Of a DNA stretch of 64,000 bases, positions 22,119 to 33,910 are shown piece by piece. The number at the start of each line of letters is the position of its first letter. Position 1 is the first letter of the stretch. The notes below the pieces were generated by a model that was not told the origin of the DNA, ran no database searches, and saw nothing but the letters and a program-made list of their open reading frames with translations. The stretch is from Paragonimus westermani (taxonomy: Eukaryota > Platyhelminthes > Trematoda > Plagiorchiida > Troglotrematidae), in contig QNGE01000876.1 of NCBI GenBank assembly GCA_008508345.1, positions 149,210 through 213,209 of the forward strand. Reading direction: 5' to 3'. The position numbers and the translations under genes are program-made.

Positions 22119-25100
22119 GTTTGTTCGCCATACAGTATTTTTCGTGACTACGCTGTGAAATATCGCGTGGCTTAAAAAATGTAGTTTGCCAGCTCATTAT
22201 GCCTGATGGTTCAACGTAAGTATCCTTGTGTTCGAACCAAAAGGATCTCAATCTTTCGTCAACAGGTAGTTTTCGGGAGTAATTTTAAACAGACTTACGG
22301 ACAGCGTAACAAACTTTTAAACACGGCACAAAGGTTACTGATCTCTTCCTTTTTCATATAAGAATGGTTTGGTTCTAGAAACTGACAAATGTTGCATGCT
22401 AAGGAACGCAGGTTGCCATCACGTGTCATAACGTACAAGTGTTTTAAGCTGAGGCTCAGGGACGCCCAGTTCACGCAGCACTTTACTAACTCTGGTCAAT
22501 GGTTGCATGTTGTTCTTAGTCATGTGACACATTCCGATCAGCCGGATTCTCATTGAAGGCTTGGCCATTGGCTTGTTTGTCCGGCCATCAAATTCGGTGA
22601 CTGAATTTGTCTTGCTTCGAGCCAAAGATATTTTATCAAAACTATTTACTTAGAACCGAAAATATTTACAAAAACCGAATGAACAAGCAGCAGTTATAAA
22701 AGTGAACCTCAGCAAGTTGTGCTCACAATTCGAAGCTGCTACCGCTGAGAAGTTCATATTTATAGTCATTCGGTCCAGCATGGCTTCGTAAAGATGTCTT
22801 CTCAACACTAACATTTTTACAACTGGGTGCCTGCTAAATTAATCAATCCACCAAACTACTTACTGATAATATTTAGATCGGTTTCCAGTGTCACTTTTGT
22901 TCGTTACAATCGTGTCTCAAGATCACACCGATTACCACTGATACTACGAGCGGACAGTCGGATAAAAGTGGAAGCAGACAAGGAACTGGGATAGAGGAAT
23001 CACATGACCATAAGTCAAGTTTACCTAAAACCACATGAAATGCATACGCCTCTTCAGTAACTTCTAGTAGAGTTCACTCAAAACACCCGGCCTATGAATA
23101 CTCTCTCGAATTACCAAGTTTATTTTTCGGCTTCGTTCGGGTGCTAACACCGGACCAGTTAAATACTTGGGATTTCTGTTAGCTCAACGTGATCGTCATG
23201 ATCACCACACCAAACAAGGATTTAATGTCCTTACGCTTACGTAAAGTGAACGTTGTAAAACGTCTACAAATTACCTCCAGTAATATGGAAATTTCCACTC
23301 ATCACCAGTGGTGAAACCATTTGCTGTCTTGTTGCAGCTGTTTTCAAAGTTGCCGAAAATGTTGTGTAAAGAATCGCAAAAGATGGAACAGTTTCGTGCT
23401 TTGATCCTTAACGTGTGTCGTCAAAAATACCCCTATTTTATCAAATATTGTCAGTCTCATGTGTTCGCTTGATTGTGAGTGATTTAGATAAGGCTGTGTT
23501 TTTCACAGCCATCACCTGTTTGCTGTGCGGTGTTAGGTCCTTATTGGTTTTGTTGATCTTAGTAATAAGCGCACTTACAACGAGGATAAATCAGACTGTT
23601 TCAAAATGGCTAAGATCAGTGTGTCCTCCGATTTAAACATGACTGAGAAGTCTTGCTCTTAGGGTTATCAAGTTTACCGGACAGCTACTGCGTCACTTCT
23701 CATGACGGTTGGCCACACTAAGCACTTCATACAAGTGTGCCTCAGAATTTAGATGAGTTAATTCGGTCGGGATTAGTGTGAATTCTTTGTTGCAGTGATT
23801 AACATAGTTGTCTCAAAGGAACACGAATCGGATTTTAAATCCAGGCTGTGACAAGGATGTGTGTTATACGCACGACGTAGAACTGGAGTGCACCTTCAGT
23901 TTAGTGCTCTTTACTAAAGGATTTGGTCGAAATACATATGTAACCAAGGAGATGGCGAGCAACTGTAAAGGTGCTGGGTTAGTTAGGTCCAGGCGGGTGC
24001 TTATGTTTTTAAGTTAGAAAGCTAGCACTTAAACGGTGTAAAATCAATGGTAAGCCCCTCCAAACTCTGGTCAGCATCCAAATACCATAATCATTGGAAA
24101 GAGAACTATCAACTGACATAAGGAAAATGGAAGGTACAATCTAGCTACCGATATGTAAGTCACCCAATCCTGACTCGATATAACTAGTCGCTATGGAGGT
24201 CTGTGCAAGTGAGTACATATAAACGGCATTATTTCTTACTAGTCGTTCGGTATCAGTTAGCTCTCCGTCGAACACTCGAATACAACGAACACCAACAACC
24301 ATCTTCAAAGTTGGATCTATGGAAGTATCAGCAGCTTGCTTAGCAATAGGCTTGACAGGTAAGGAGGGCTTGTTAGGTGGCTCCCAAAACCAACTTGGAA
24401 GACAGTAGAACGCTTAGGAAAGGATTTTCCCATGAATGCTGTTCGGGCTGTAGAAAACGGCTGCTTCTTTATTAAAGGGTTGAGGCTATTGACACAGAAC
24501 TGTTGGCGAATGTGGCCCACACTGGTTTTTGACACATGTAGAAATATTGGACCGCTGAATTATTATACGGAAACTCCATAAGTATGGTCTCAGATAATCG
24601 TAGATTAGGTGGTTCGAGGCTATATTATCGGATATCGCTTCTCTGTCACTTGTAATACACTGTTATTCAGCACACCACAAGGGTCTTTCTCACGTCCCCT
24701 GCTGTTCCCACTAATTCTTTAAAACAGTATCGCCGTTGTACGCGGACGAAAAGAATTCTGGTAAGTTTTAGAGTGTTACAATTCGGTGGAAACTGCACAG
24801 TACAGCTTGAAGTGAGCAAACCAACGGTCCGTAAATAGTAAACTACAAACCAGCGTGCACACACAGTCAGCCAATTCCTATATGAAAACTGTACCATTAC
24901 AGTAGACGCAGAGTACTACTAGTAACCCTAAGCAACTGATACATAGGAAATCCAGTGGCAAACAATGACAACAAATTACAAAAGATATTAACTGCTTTAA
25001 AGGGTGGTTTGTGTAACCTCTCGCTGTGAACCTATCATCGAATATCTCCTTGCAACCTATGTGAAAAGAACCATACAAGTTTTTGCCCTTATCTTAAGAA

Positions 25101-26040
25101 GGATTTGTTACATGTCAAAGGGGTTCAAGAGAGAAGCCATGAGATGCAAAGAATTCGGAGACACTCGAGGATGATCAAAACTTTGACTAAAATATCATCC
25201 GTGCGCCAAGCCATTCATTAGCAGAACTTTTAAGTTTTAAACAGGGATAAGGGCTAATTGGAACACTCTCTGGAACTATACAGTATCAGCATGAAAGTTG
25301 GTTATATCGATAGAATTCTCTTGCGTTTGGAGTTCATTTAAATTTTTGTCAAAGGCCGAATCATCTATGAGTAGGTGGGAAATAGCCCACATCCTGAGCT
25401 TCCTGATCAACTTTCTAAAACGCTCCTACGTATCATCACAACTACACATTTCTGTCAGAATGTTGTTATAGTGTGATGATATGATTGAACAACACTAGCC
25501 TCACACACACTGTTTCTTCACTTCCGTGCGTATAAACCATCCAACACAGTTCATCCCACCACTAGCATAGCGATAGGAACGCACAAGAAGATGTTTGTAA
25601 CACTTTCGAACACACACACATAAGCCTATTTGAATTTTATGATATGCAAAGTTACTAAGTGAAAACGTGCCGACGAAGAACGAGCACCTCTTAAATATGA
25701 CATATTATTAAAATAGCTGTGTGGGTGCATTGTAGTGTACACTTTCGGATTTGTGAACACCGTAACTTTCAATGCTGGTGTAAGAATTTGGGCTTAAAGC
25801 TTGAATTTTGAATTTGTATATATCTGACTCCCATTTAACGAAAGGATGAGATAGATTGTCAAATAAATGACATTGTTACAGTAGCTGTTTTGGTTTAACA
25901 AAACAGTTGGGGCAAGAAAAATGTTAGATGCAAGCAATTCGTGTTGACGTGTCAGCGCCACATATATGGTAACATGATTTATTTTTGTGTCAAATTAAAG
26001 GGGTGTGATCGATAATCGTTCAGTGGGTTAGGAAAGGTCA
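22119..26040. other. Intergenic, nothing recognised
   Basis: About 4 kb with only short frames (up to 78 codons). The string TTAGTTAGGTCC near 23980 may be a scrap of family C. A CACACACACA stretch is at about 25610-25620. Confidence 0.4.
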
Positions 26041-26088
26041 CTAAGTCCAGAGTAGGGTAAAGTTTGCGAACAATTTCTTCCTAATATT

Positions 26089-26121
26089 AAAGGCCGGCTT
26101 CAGTCGATTGATTGAGACCAC
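26089..26121 (-). pseudogene. Ty3/gypsy integrase C-terminal remnant
   Basis: The minus-strand frame 26277-26041 contains VVSINRLKPAF, close to the V(S/T)IDRLKPA motif near the end of Ty3/gypsy pol. KFLW a few residues before it also fits. No protease, RT or upstream integrase was found, so this is a scrap of an LTR element or a lookalike. Confidence 0.45.
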
Positions 26122-26284
26122 CTCAGGAGACCACAAGAATTTTGGTTCGGAATGATGTAACAGGATTCTGAATGAACAGGGTGAATCGATGACGCAACCA
26201 TTGTTCAGAACGGGCCTTGCGACTGCGATCATTGGTTGCTTGCCCGTTCTAACGCCAATGCAGTGCTTTGGTAACAATGAGTTC

Positions 26285-27480
26285 TACATCCGTTCAAGCA
26301 AATGTTTATTCACTCTAGAGATCAAGCATCTCTCGACTCTGCCTACGTAACTTTTTTGCAGTCACATATAAATTGGCAAACGCAGTGTGATGTGACACTG
26401 ATAGACTGATCTTCCTTGAGTGAATGCATAAAGTAGCTCCTGTGTCCGAACTAGTAGAAAAAGATCGGCTAATTTAAATGTTCAGTTAATCAAAATCAAT
26501 AGTTTTTGCCTTGATTGATCCATGTTATAATAACCCCTGAAAGGTAGTTCCATATAACTCTTCCTCTTTCTCACAACGATCATCTGTTCAGATGGCGGTT
26601 TTCATTTACGCTGCCTTCTTGTGAACTATTTTTGAGAACAACTAGATCGTAGTAAAGGCGCAATCAAGTCTAATTCCTCTGCAAGACCACCATGTTTACA
26701 TATTCGTTTTGCTCGTGCGAACAACTTGCTCACTAGTGTGCGTTTGTGGTGGGCTCATGTGAAACGACCAATGCTCAGGTACTGACCAGATCACGTGGAC
26801 TTCCTATAGACACCTCATGTAATACAGTCATCTTTCCGGCTGCTTATGGGCATGTCTAGAAACCTCGGACAATTATCAGTCTGAAACTTACACGTTACAT
26901 TCAGGTTGGGATGACAACTATTTAAACGCCACACTAAATCACTTAATACCCTTTTGGGGCCGCTGAATACTAGTGTATCATCAGCTTATCGTTTTTGTTA
27001 TGACAGAATTGTTATGTCTGCTGTTAACTCTTGCTCAATCCTTATAATGAAAAATCCGCTAACTTGGGCCGTATTTGACTTCCGGTTGCTACCCTATCTA
27101 GTTGGCTGAAGGTGACGTTCTCAGTATATAACTCGAAAGTTTCTCTCAGAACTTCACTAGGCAGAAGCAGAGTAATGTGGCTGGTTTCGACTAGTTCACA
27201 AATATAAACAGTTGTTTCGTGTGGCGGGACATTTGTGAACCGTGAGTGAAAGTCTACGGAGCACACCAACTTGTTAGCGAGGTTGACATTACCCAAGTCA
27301 ATTATCAGTTTAAAAGTCTTTAATGGATTATGCCCGAAGCTTTCGGTTCAGTGGAGTTAGAATGATGACTAACCAACGTAGTAATTTAGTTTGGTTTTTA
27401 TAACTCAAGCGATCAGAATCCGTCCAAGCCTGACAACAGCAGCAAACAGACGACCGGTTACTTAGAGCCGTTACCCATGT
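26285..27480 (-). pseudogene. Decayed Penelope-like element (PLE-2), RT plus GIY-YIG
   Basis: PLEs encode a reverse transcriptase and usually a GIY-YIG nuclease. On the minus strand: NRKLRA..SIKDF, then GNVNLANKLVCSVDF (motif A, Asp kept) with FTNVPP, then VATG..RPKLADF (altered motif B), then ADDTLVFS at 26986 on (motif C; the Tyr codon is TAA), then NSCHPNLNV..FQTDNC.RFLDMPIS, GVYRKST, KRICKHGGLAEELDLI, LPFRG, and finally FICDCKK with SYVGRVERCLISRVNKH (GIY-YIG start). At least five frameshifts and several stops are needed, so it is dead. It differs clearly from the PLE at 56 kb and is a separate family or much older copy. Confidence 0.8.
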
Positions 27481-27489
27481 ATACAGTAT

Positions 27490-30400
27490 GAAACGTTAAC
27501 TCACGCAGATGTACTTACTGCTATGTGATTTAGCAACCCTAGTTGTTACGGCTGGAAACCGGCCAATCCACATCACTATTTTTTTCTAGCAACAAGCAAA
27601 AAAAAAAGAAATTTCTAGTGTTTAAACGTTTTACGAACTTCATTTATGAAAGCCGTTAAAGTTGAGTTCTTATTTGGAGGAAAGCATCGTGACCTCTTAC
27701 ATAGGTATCGATGTGTGCCTCTGTGACCATTGCTAGTGCAGAGTGTAAATAAATGGTGTAATATCTTCTACGAAATGGTATCAGTGGAAAGCGATGAGGT
27801 TACACATCTACCTTGGTAATCCTCCTGTCACAAGAACTGATTTCACAAGAACGGTCTGTGTTGTACAAAAACGTGAAGTTTTTATCGAAATTTTACGGTT
27901 GGTTCAATCTGTCACTGAATGATGAGCCCCGTCAAGGACGAACCCATTTGGGTGGTGCTTCCAGTTGATGTTGAATAGGACAGATCAATTGTCAGCCTCC
28001 TTTTCCTTACAGAATCAATCTTTATGACTACTCACAACTACTTATATGTAAACGACGTTTATACGCAATATGTTTTTAAAGTCAACATTTGGAGACATGA
28101 GCTATCCAGTACGACAATCACCAAAGTAGTAATAGCTTACAGAATAGCCTATCACGTCCACTTACAAGACCGTCTGCATCAATGTCCGTAAGCTCCACTG
28201 TAGTTTCAAATTTTAACAGAAGTTAAATTGGCTGTATTATTTCTGTTTTTTCTCATTGAAGAGTTGTTTCTCAAAAATCCTCCTCTTTTTATATCCATCT
28301 CCCGTCGATCTGAAGTTCCCTTGTGGATGTAATTTGTCATAGGCGGTGATGAAAGGTGGTTCGTTATACAAAATTGACAAGGTGTAGACATTCGATCGTA
28401 TAGTCTTATACAAGAGGCATAAGAATGCGGTATTCTGTCAGTCAGCATTCAGGTACACTGCTGTTCCAAACCAGTGAACGTTCTCTTCCAATCTTCCATC
28501 TCGCAGAATTGTGCACGGTGTGAGTAATTTGTCTAAGAGTTTGTGTTAATATTTACAGACAGCAGTAGCGTGCCACATTTCACTGTACCCTTGTCAAGTC
28601 AACCTGAATAAAGCTCTGTTCGTCTAGTAGGTAAATTTCTGACATGAATATACAACGGCAGCAGTAGGGGAAATTTCCGTAAAAGGACTTCATATGTGAA
28701 TCCCAGTCACCTTTCAAGATGGCAAGCAAAGGAAGTGTTTAAGGATGTCGTAAGTTCAAACAAACGTTTCGTGTGTATTGTGTTAAACGAAAAGACTAAA
28801 ATGAGGTGACATGCGAGATCAAAAAAGATTCTACCAATAAATTTGTCGCTAACGATAAAGTGTCTGTAAATAGTCAACTTAGTGGTCATCAAAACAGGTG
28901 GCAAAGTTATTGAGTAATCATACCAAGGATTTGCTGCATCTCGTGGAAAATTTAAACGAATTAACGGCGGTAAAAGTATTTTAAACAACGTGAGAGAGTA
29001 TACGCGATAATAAAACAGTAAATCAATGAATAATGAGGCTCGGAGTTGTGCATTATAAAAATCTGTTTCCCACTTAACGCACAGGGTTACTGTGTCAACT
29101 GATCACGAAAGGTTGTATGAAGAAAGAACGGTTGATGCAGGTCGTAGGTGCTATAAAGATTACCATAGCATCCATCCCTAAGGAACGAGAACAAATATCA
29201 TGGCACTTAAAAAATACGAGAAACAGGTGGACTTAACAAAGCTACACGTCTTTCTCGTAAAAGCAGAGCGTAACTACCACTTGAATGTGGAACTTTAACC
29301 AGTTCATCTGAACAAAGCAACCGGTTATATTAAAGAGAAACGGAAACGTAAAAGAATTCTACCATATGAAATGTTTTAGTCACTGTGCACAACAAAAATA
29401 TCTCTGTCCATTCAAACGAAGTTATTATTTAAAATGGACACCCAATGCATTTCAGCCGTAAGCATCCCAGAACAAATGTTACCCTACAACTCGTCAACAC
29501 AATATCACGCAGTCCAATAAACACGTCTGTACCGTATACGGGCCGTGATGAGGAAAGCTGCACAGTACCTAATCCCACTACACTGCATTTAGTTACTCAA
29601 GCACTTCCGACTCCCAAAGAAGAACTAGTGTCAACATTCGCTGAGCCAATCATTTCCAGGAATTTCCCTCTGTGTGCGGACTGTAAAAACTAGGCCGTAT
29701 AATTGACCCTTAAGTGTCATGTGCGAGACGGCGGAAATCGCCACACTGAAGATCTTGTCTGAATTCAACCAGGTAGTTGATTTCAAGAAGGGTTTTGCTA
29801 TTGTTCAAACCCTAAACAACCGTTGTTTATTTTCTTCCTAAGCGTTACTTGTGCACCTCAGGACAATTGGTAATGAACGCAGCACTGTCCGCTGAAACAT
29901 AAATTTATTACCAGTAATATTTTTATTTTCTGCACTTCTGATTTCGCTTATGTCTTCATGGTTACTTTGTGTTGTTCACGAACATTAGCTTTTAATTTCC
30001 CATACAACGCTCACCTGTTCGTTTCCTTAAATGACCCATCAATTTTCGCGTCATAGTTAAACTAATCTCTACTCTATCTGCCAGCATTTTATCCCTGTGT
30101 TTGGCTGCACATTTCCCCATTCAGTGACTTTCATGTATCCAGACGTGCCGCACACACTTATCCACTAAACAAACTTACAGAGTTCGTGTGTAAGCAATTG
30201 CCTAAAATGAAGGAAATGTCGCTCCAGCATACAACGTAAGTAACAATCATGAACAGTTTTGTGCAGGTTCTTTAATAAAAATTGAATTTCGTTACATGAA
30301 GCAATCCAGACAACTATATTTTATCTAGGACAAATTAACTGTTTCAACTCGACTGAAATTCTGTAAGAGCAAACCGTCTCTGAATGAAAATTCAGCATGA

Positions 30401-30979
30401 ACATGTCTGAACTGAAATCTAACAGTCTGTTTATAAAGTTTGTAACGATACATTCATATTTTCTCATCAACATCACGTAGGTGAACACTAAATGTCCTCG
30501 TTAAAACTAACTGATATGAATTCCGTGTTTTTTGTCCTAATGGTTGATTATGAGTACGGACGTTTCAGATGAAGGAACAAGCATACTAGAAGGTCTGGAA
30601 TACATAATGCATATTTTTTTTAGATAAATGACACAGGTAGAAAGAAAGCACATATTTTACATCTCACTGAACTTACTTTGGTCTTCAGTTCAAACTTTCT
30701 AACGGGAATTCGTTTTAATCCGAAAGACAAGTACGAATGATAAAGGAAACGTCGTCGAAAATCGGAGATCGAGACTCGTCTTGTTTACCCAGGTCCAAAG
30801 AAGCGATAACCTTACAGATAGGTTCCAGTCTTGAGTCGACTGGTAGTGGTTCGTCTAAGGTTGGCTATCGCCAGGCTAGCATTGACGTGAACAATGCCTG
30901 TGGGAGTGCAAAAATCGAATTCTCTTCGTTTTGTTTCTGTTGTTCAAGGCAAGCGGAGTGCGTGCGTACATCTGTCATT
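27490..30979. other. Intergenic, nothing recognised
   Basis: The missing N-terminal part of PLE-2 would be expected to the right of 27480; I could not trace it. Frames at 28206-28448 and 28707-28988 (minus) and 29445-29693 (plus) have no known motif. A poly-A run is near 27597-27608. Confidence 0.4.
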
Positions 30980-31239
30980 TCGTGAGTGCATGTGTACGGT
31001 TAGAACTGTGTGGGTCTAGGTGCACATGGGCGTAGCAGCACTCCATTGTTCACACACAGTTTGGGCAATATCCGAACGTGTAGCAGACATGCGGTTTTAG
31101 ACACACATAAAGTGCTTACGTGCACGACACCTACGCACAAGCACACGACAAAGTGGTTCTGTCCGACCCCGTCGTCAGAAGTGCCGTGACGATTGCCGGC
31201 ACAGCTGTCGGGCATGCAAGAGTGCCAAGTTAAATCGGG

Positions 31240-31440
31240 AGGTACTACCACACACGGGAATGCACCAATCGAGTGTGGCTATTGATTAGGGGCGAATGCA
31301 TCGGCAAAGACGATGGAAGCAAAATTTGTTCGCACACAGGGCATACCAACAATCCCTTGAAGTCAAAGATCGATACGATTGTGGCACACGCTAGCAGAGG
31401 CGTTCCGCGTGGATGACAAGGCCAGTGCTGTCCCACACGG
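31240..31440 (-). pseudogene. Possible LINE C-terminal zinc-finger scrap
   Basis: The minus-strand frame reads GLLVCPVCEQ then MHSPLINSHTRLVH, with a CPVC pair and later His residues. Several flatworm LINE proteins end in a CPxC..H..H finger of this kind. The surrounding 30.98-31.56 kb is richer in GC and CG than its neighbours. The match is short. Confidence 0.3.
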
Positions 31441-33660
31441 GTCGCGTTCGGCTTATAAGTTCACAAACGGACATTCTGGCCGGTCAATATGTGTACCTGT
31501 GTGTTTGCATGGCCAACTCTTCCATGAGGGAATGGGAAGGTGATAGAGTGAATTGGGTGTGCCGTTTAAAAATGTGTAACTGAGCCTTTTTTCAACAAAT
31601 GGTCTTGACGGGGAAGGGAAATGTGGTTATTAGGAAAACCGTAACATAGAAGGACTTGAATGCCGTCAGGTATTCCATTTTACAATTCTTTTCCGTTTTC
31701 TTTTGTTTTCTGGATGTCAAATTTTTGATATTCGCCGATGCGGTGAAAAAGACAGTGTTAAGTTATTACTTGTCAGAGTTAATTGAAACAGATCGAGAAG
31801 TGTATCGCGATAGTTTTCAAAGGTCATATTTCGACGGAACCGATCATACGGAAATTATCAGCTGCCGTTAACCTGTTGTCGAACTAGACGTTCATTCTGA
31901 TTCCGTTAATAATTTGGGGTTAACATCGATGTACAGATGGGCCTAATTGCGAAATGTCGTTGACTGCGTACTACCCTTTTTACTCCAGTAACTTTTACTT
32001 TGATCCCTACCAGTGGACATGTCCAGAAACATCATCTATATTGGTTCAATGAGCTGAAGAAGTTCAGCCGGGTTCTGTTAGCGCAGCTAGTCGATTACAG
32101 GTGTATTACGGGGAGAACACCGATACACAGAGTGCATGGGATAAATAAACCTTGTATGAATTTATCCTGTATCCAGGTTGATGGCGGCGCACGCTAACAT
32201 GCTCGTGGCGAACACTGAGTGCGTGGATGTGTTCATACGACGTAGAACGCACGCTGAAAACACCTCTGGTAAACCAATCGTTTGGCCCGGTACGTCCAAC
32301 TGTGCAATCTTCCGTAATCTTCACCCGAAAGACCTACTAGTTTGAGTATTACAGTGGTACCCATCCGAGTACTAGTGTGAAGGTTATTGACGGCAGGGCT
32401 GAAACACTCAGAGTGATCGACCGATTCCAACCTCCAGGCTTCGGCAAGTAGTCTCCGGAGTAGGTGGTAAACCAACAATTGATTCAAACGGAACAATCCA
32501 TCCCACATGAGTAGCCTAGAGGTCTACGAACAGCGCACTCAGCTGGAGGACAGACTAACCGCAACCAATCATGTCCCTGTACTTCAGCTTATTCAGACAG
32601 TGGGGTACAGTAGAATTGTTTAACTACGTGTGAGAATGTGTCAATCAGTAGCTGATAATGAACCGGCTAAACAAACAACCATAGGAACTAACTACTTGAT
32701 AAACTACATGCAACCATATGGTTTTACTAATATTTTCTTAAACGTATCTGCAGTTAGTTTTAGCCTTCCTCGCGTTTTGGTTCCTCCAGTGTTCTGCACT
32801 GTGAAGATTTTGCAAAACAAGTTATTCGTATATTACACGCACCGCGTCTCGCTGCCCACAACTAAACCTAGCTACTTCAGTAAATACCGAAACAAACACA
32901 AGGTAATGCTCAACTGCGAATCAATAGACAACGCTGCTAGATGTTCTCAATATTGATTATTTTCAGCTAGAACGACTGAACGCGTTTTATCGTGTCATAA
33001 CATACTACTCAGCTGGAGCTGACTGTAAGCGAGGTTACTCATCGATTAAGGCAAGTGCTACCACAAAGCTATCAACTCAAACTCGTAGACAATGTTATCG
33101 ATATGCTTTCTCAACTGGAAATGCGGGTCAAGTACCTGAAGGAAAGCAATTTTACCGCCTCTGCTGTTCTGGTCAGCGCATGAATGCAGCCTGTTGATGG
33201 ATAATAGAACTAGAACCTGTTCGTCACATCATGTTTTTGGTTACTTCCCTTCGTGTCGTTTTGTGCTTCACATGCATCTTACTTTCTCTGAAAACATCGA
33301 CGATTAGACCCGATCGCACGACTGCCAACTTTGGCTTCAGTGTGTGATATTCTTCAATCATTCGGTAGAATGTCTAACAGTGTGGTAAGTTTAAACACGA
33401 CTGACAGGAAGCGGTTGGCCTAAAGCATACGATGTATGAGTTCCACTATCAGAGAGCATTCGGATTAGCATCCATTTATTGCAAGGGGACTGCAACATTC
33501 GTTTACGGTCTAGAGCGTCCTCTTTTGAGTTGGATCATGAACGTACCTGTGGTTCCAGTTCGAGTCTGTTTGTCAGTTAACCATTGCCTGACCTATACTG
33601 CCATTTCAGACCCATACTGCCAACTTGATATGGTGGTCGGCTTGTGTGCATTTCTATCCG
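31441..33660. other. Between two LINE-like scraps; not resolved
   Basis: If 31.24-31.44 kb and 33.66-33.91 kb are the two ends of one minus-strand LINE, its body should be here. I looked for the endonuclease and RT motifs and found nothing convincing; the frame 32233-32508 (minus) is the only weak candidate. An in-frame stretch without ATG at about 32943-33197 (plus, after a TTTTCAG) is open for about 80 codons but matches nothing. Confidence 0.35.
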
Positions 33661-33910
33661 GCGGGCTATGCTGACTAGGACTCCGGTCCTTTCGGGTGCA
33701 ACCCTGTCAGATAGGTTAAAGTAGAGCAATCAGACGAGAAACAGTTACACTCATAGAATTGTACATCACACTACTGACCGTGTAGGAGTGCTTAGGTAGC
33801 GAGACACGATCCCATGGGCATACAGAAGAACTATTTCTATGGTTGTGACACTGTTGTCTTCCGTATCAGGAAGAAAGGGGTTGGTAAAAGTACCCTCAAA
33901 CAAACGGCAC
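33661..33910 (-). repeat. Copy of the LINE leader sequence
   Basis: It aligns with 41733-41980, the 5' leader of the LINE at 38.5-42.1 kb. Shared strings include TATGCTGACTA, ACACTCATAG, CACTACTGACC, GTAGGA.TG and ACACGATCCC. Same orientation as that LINE. The GC-rich stretch to about 34250 may belong to it but has no counterpart I can align. Confidence 0.7.
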
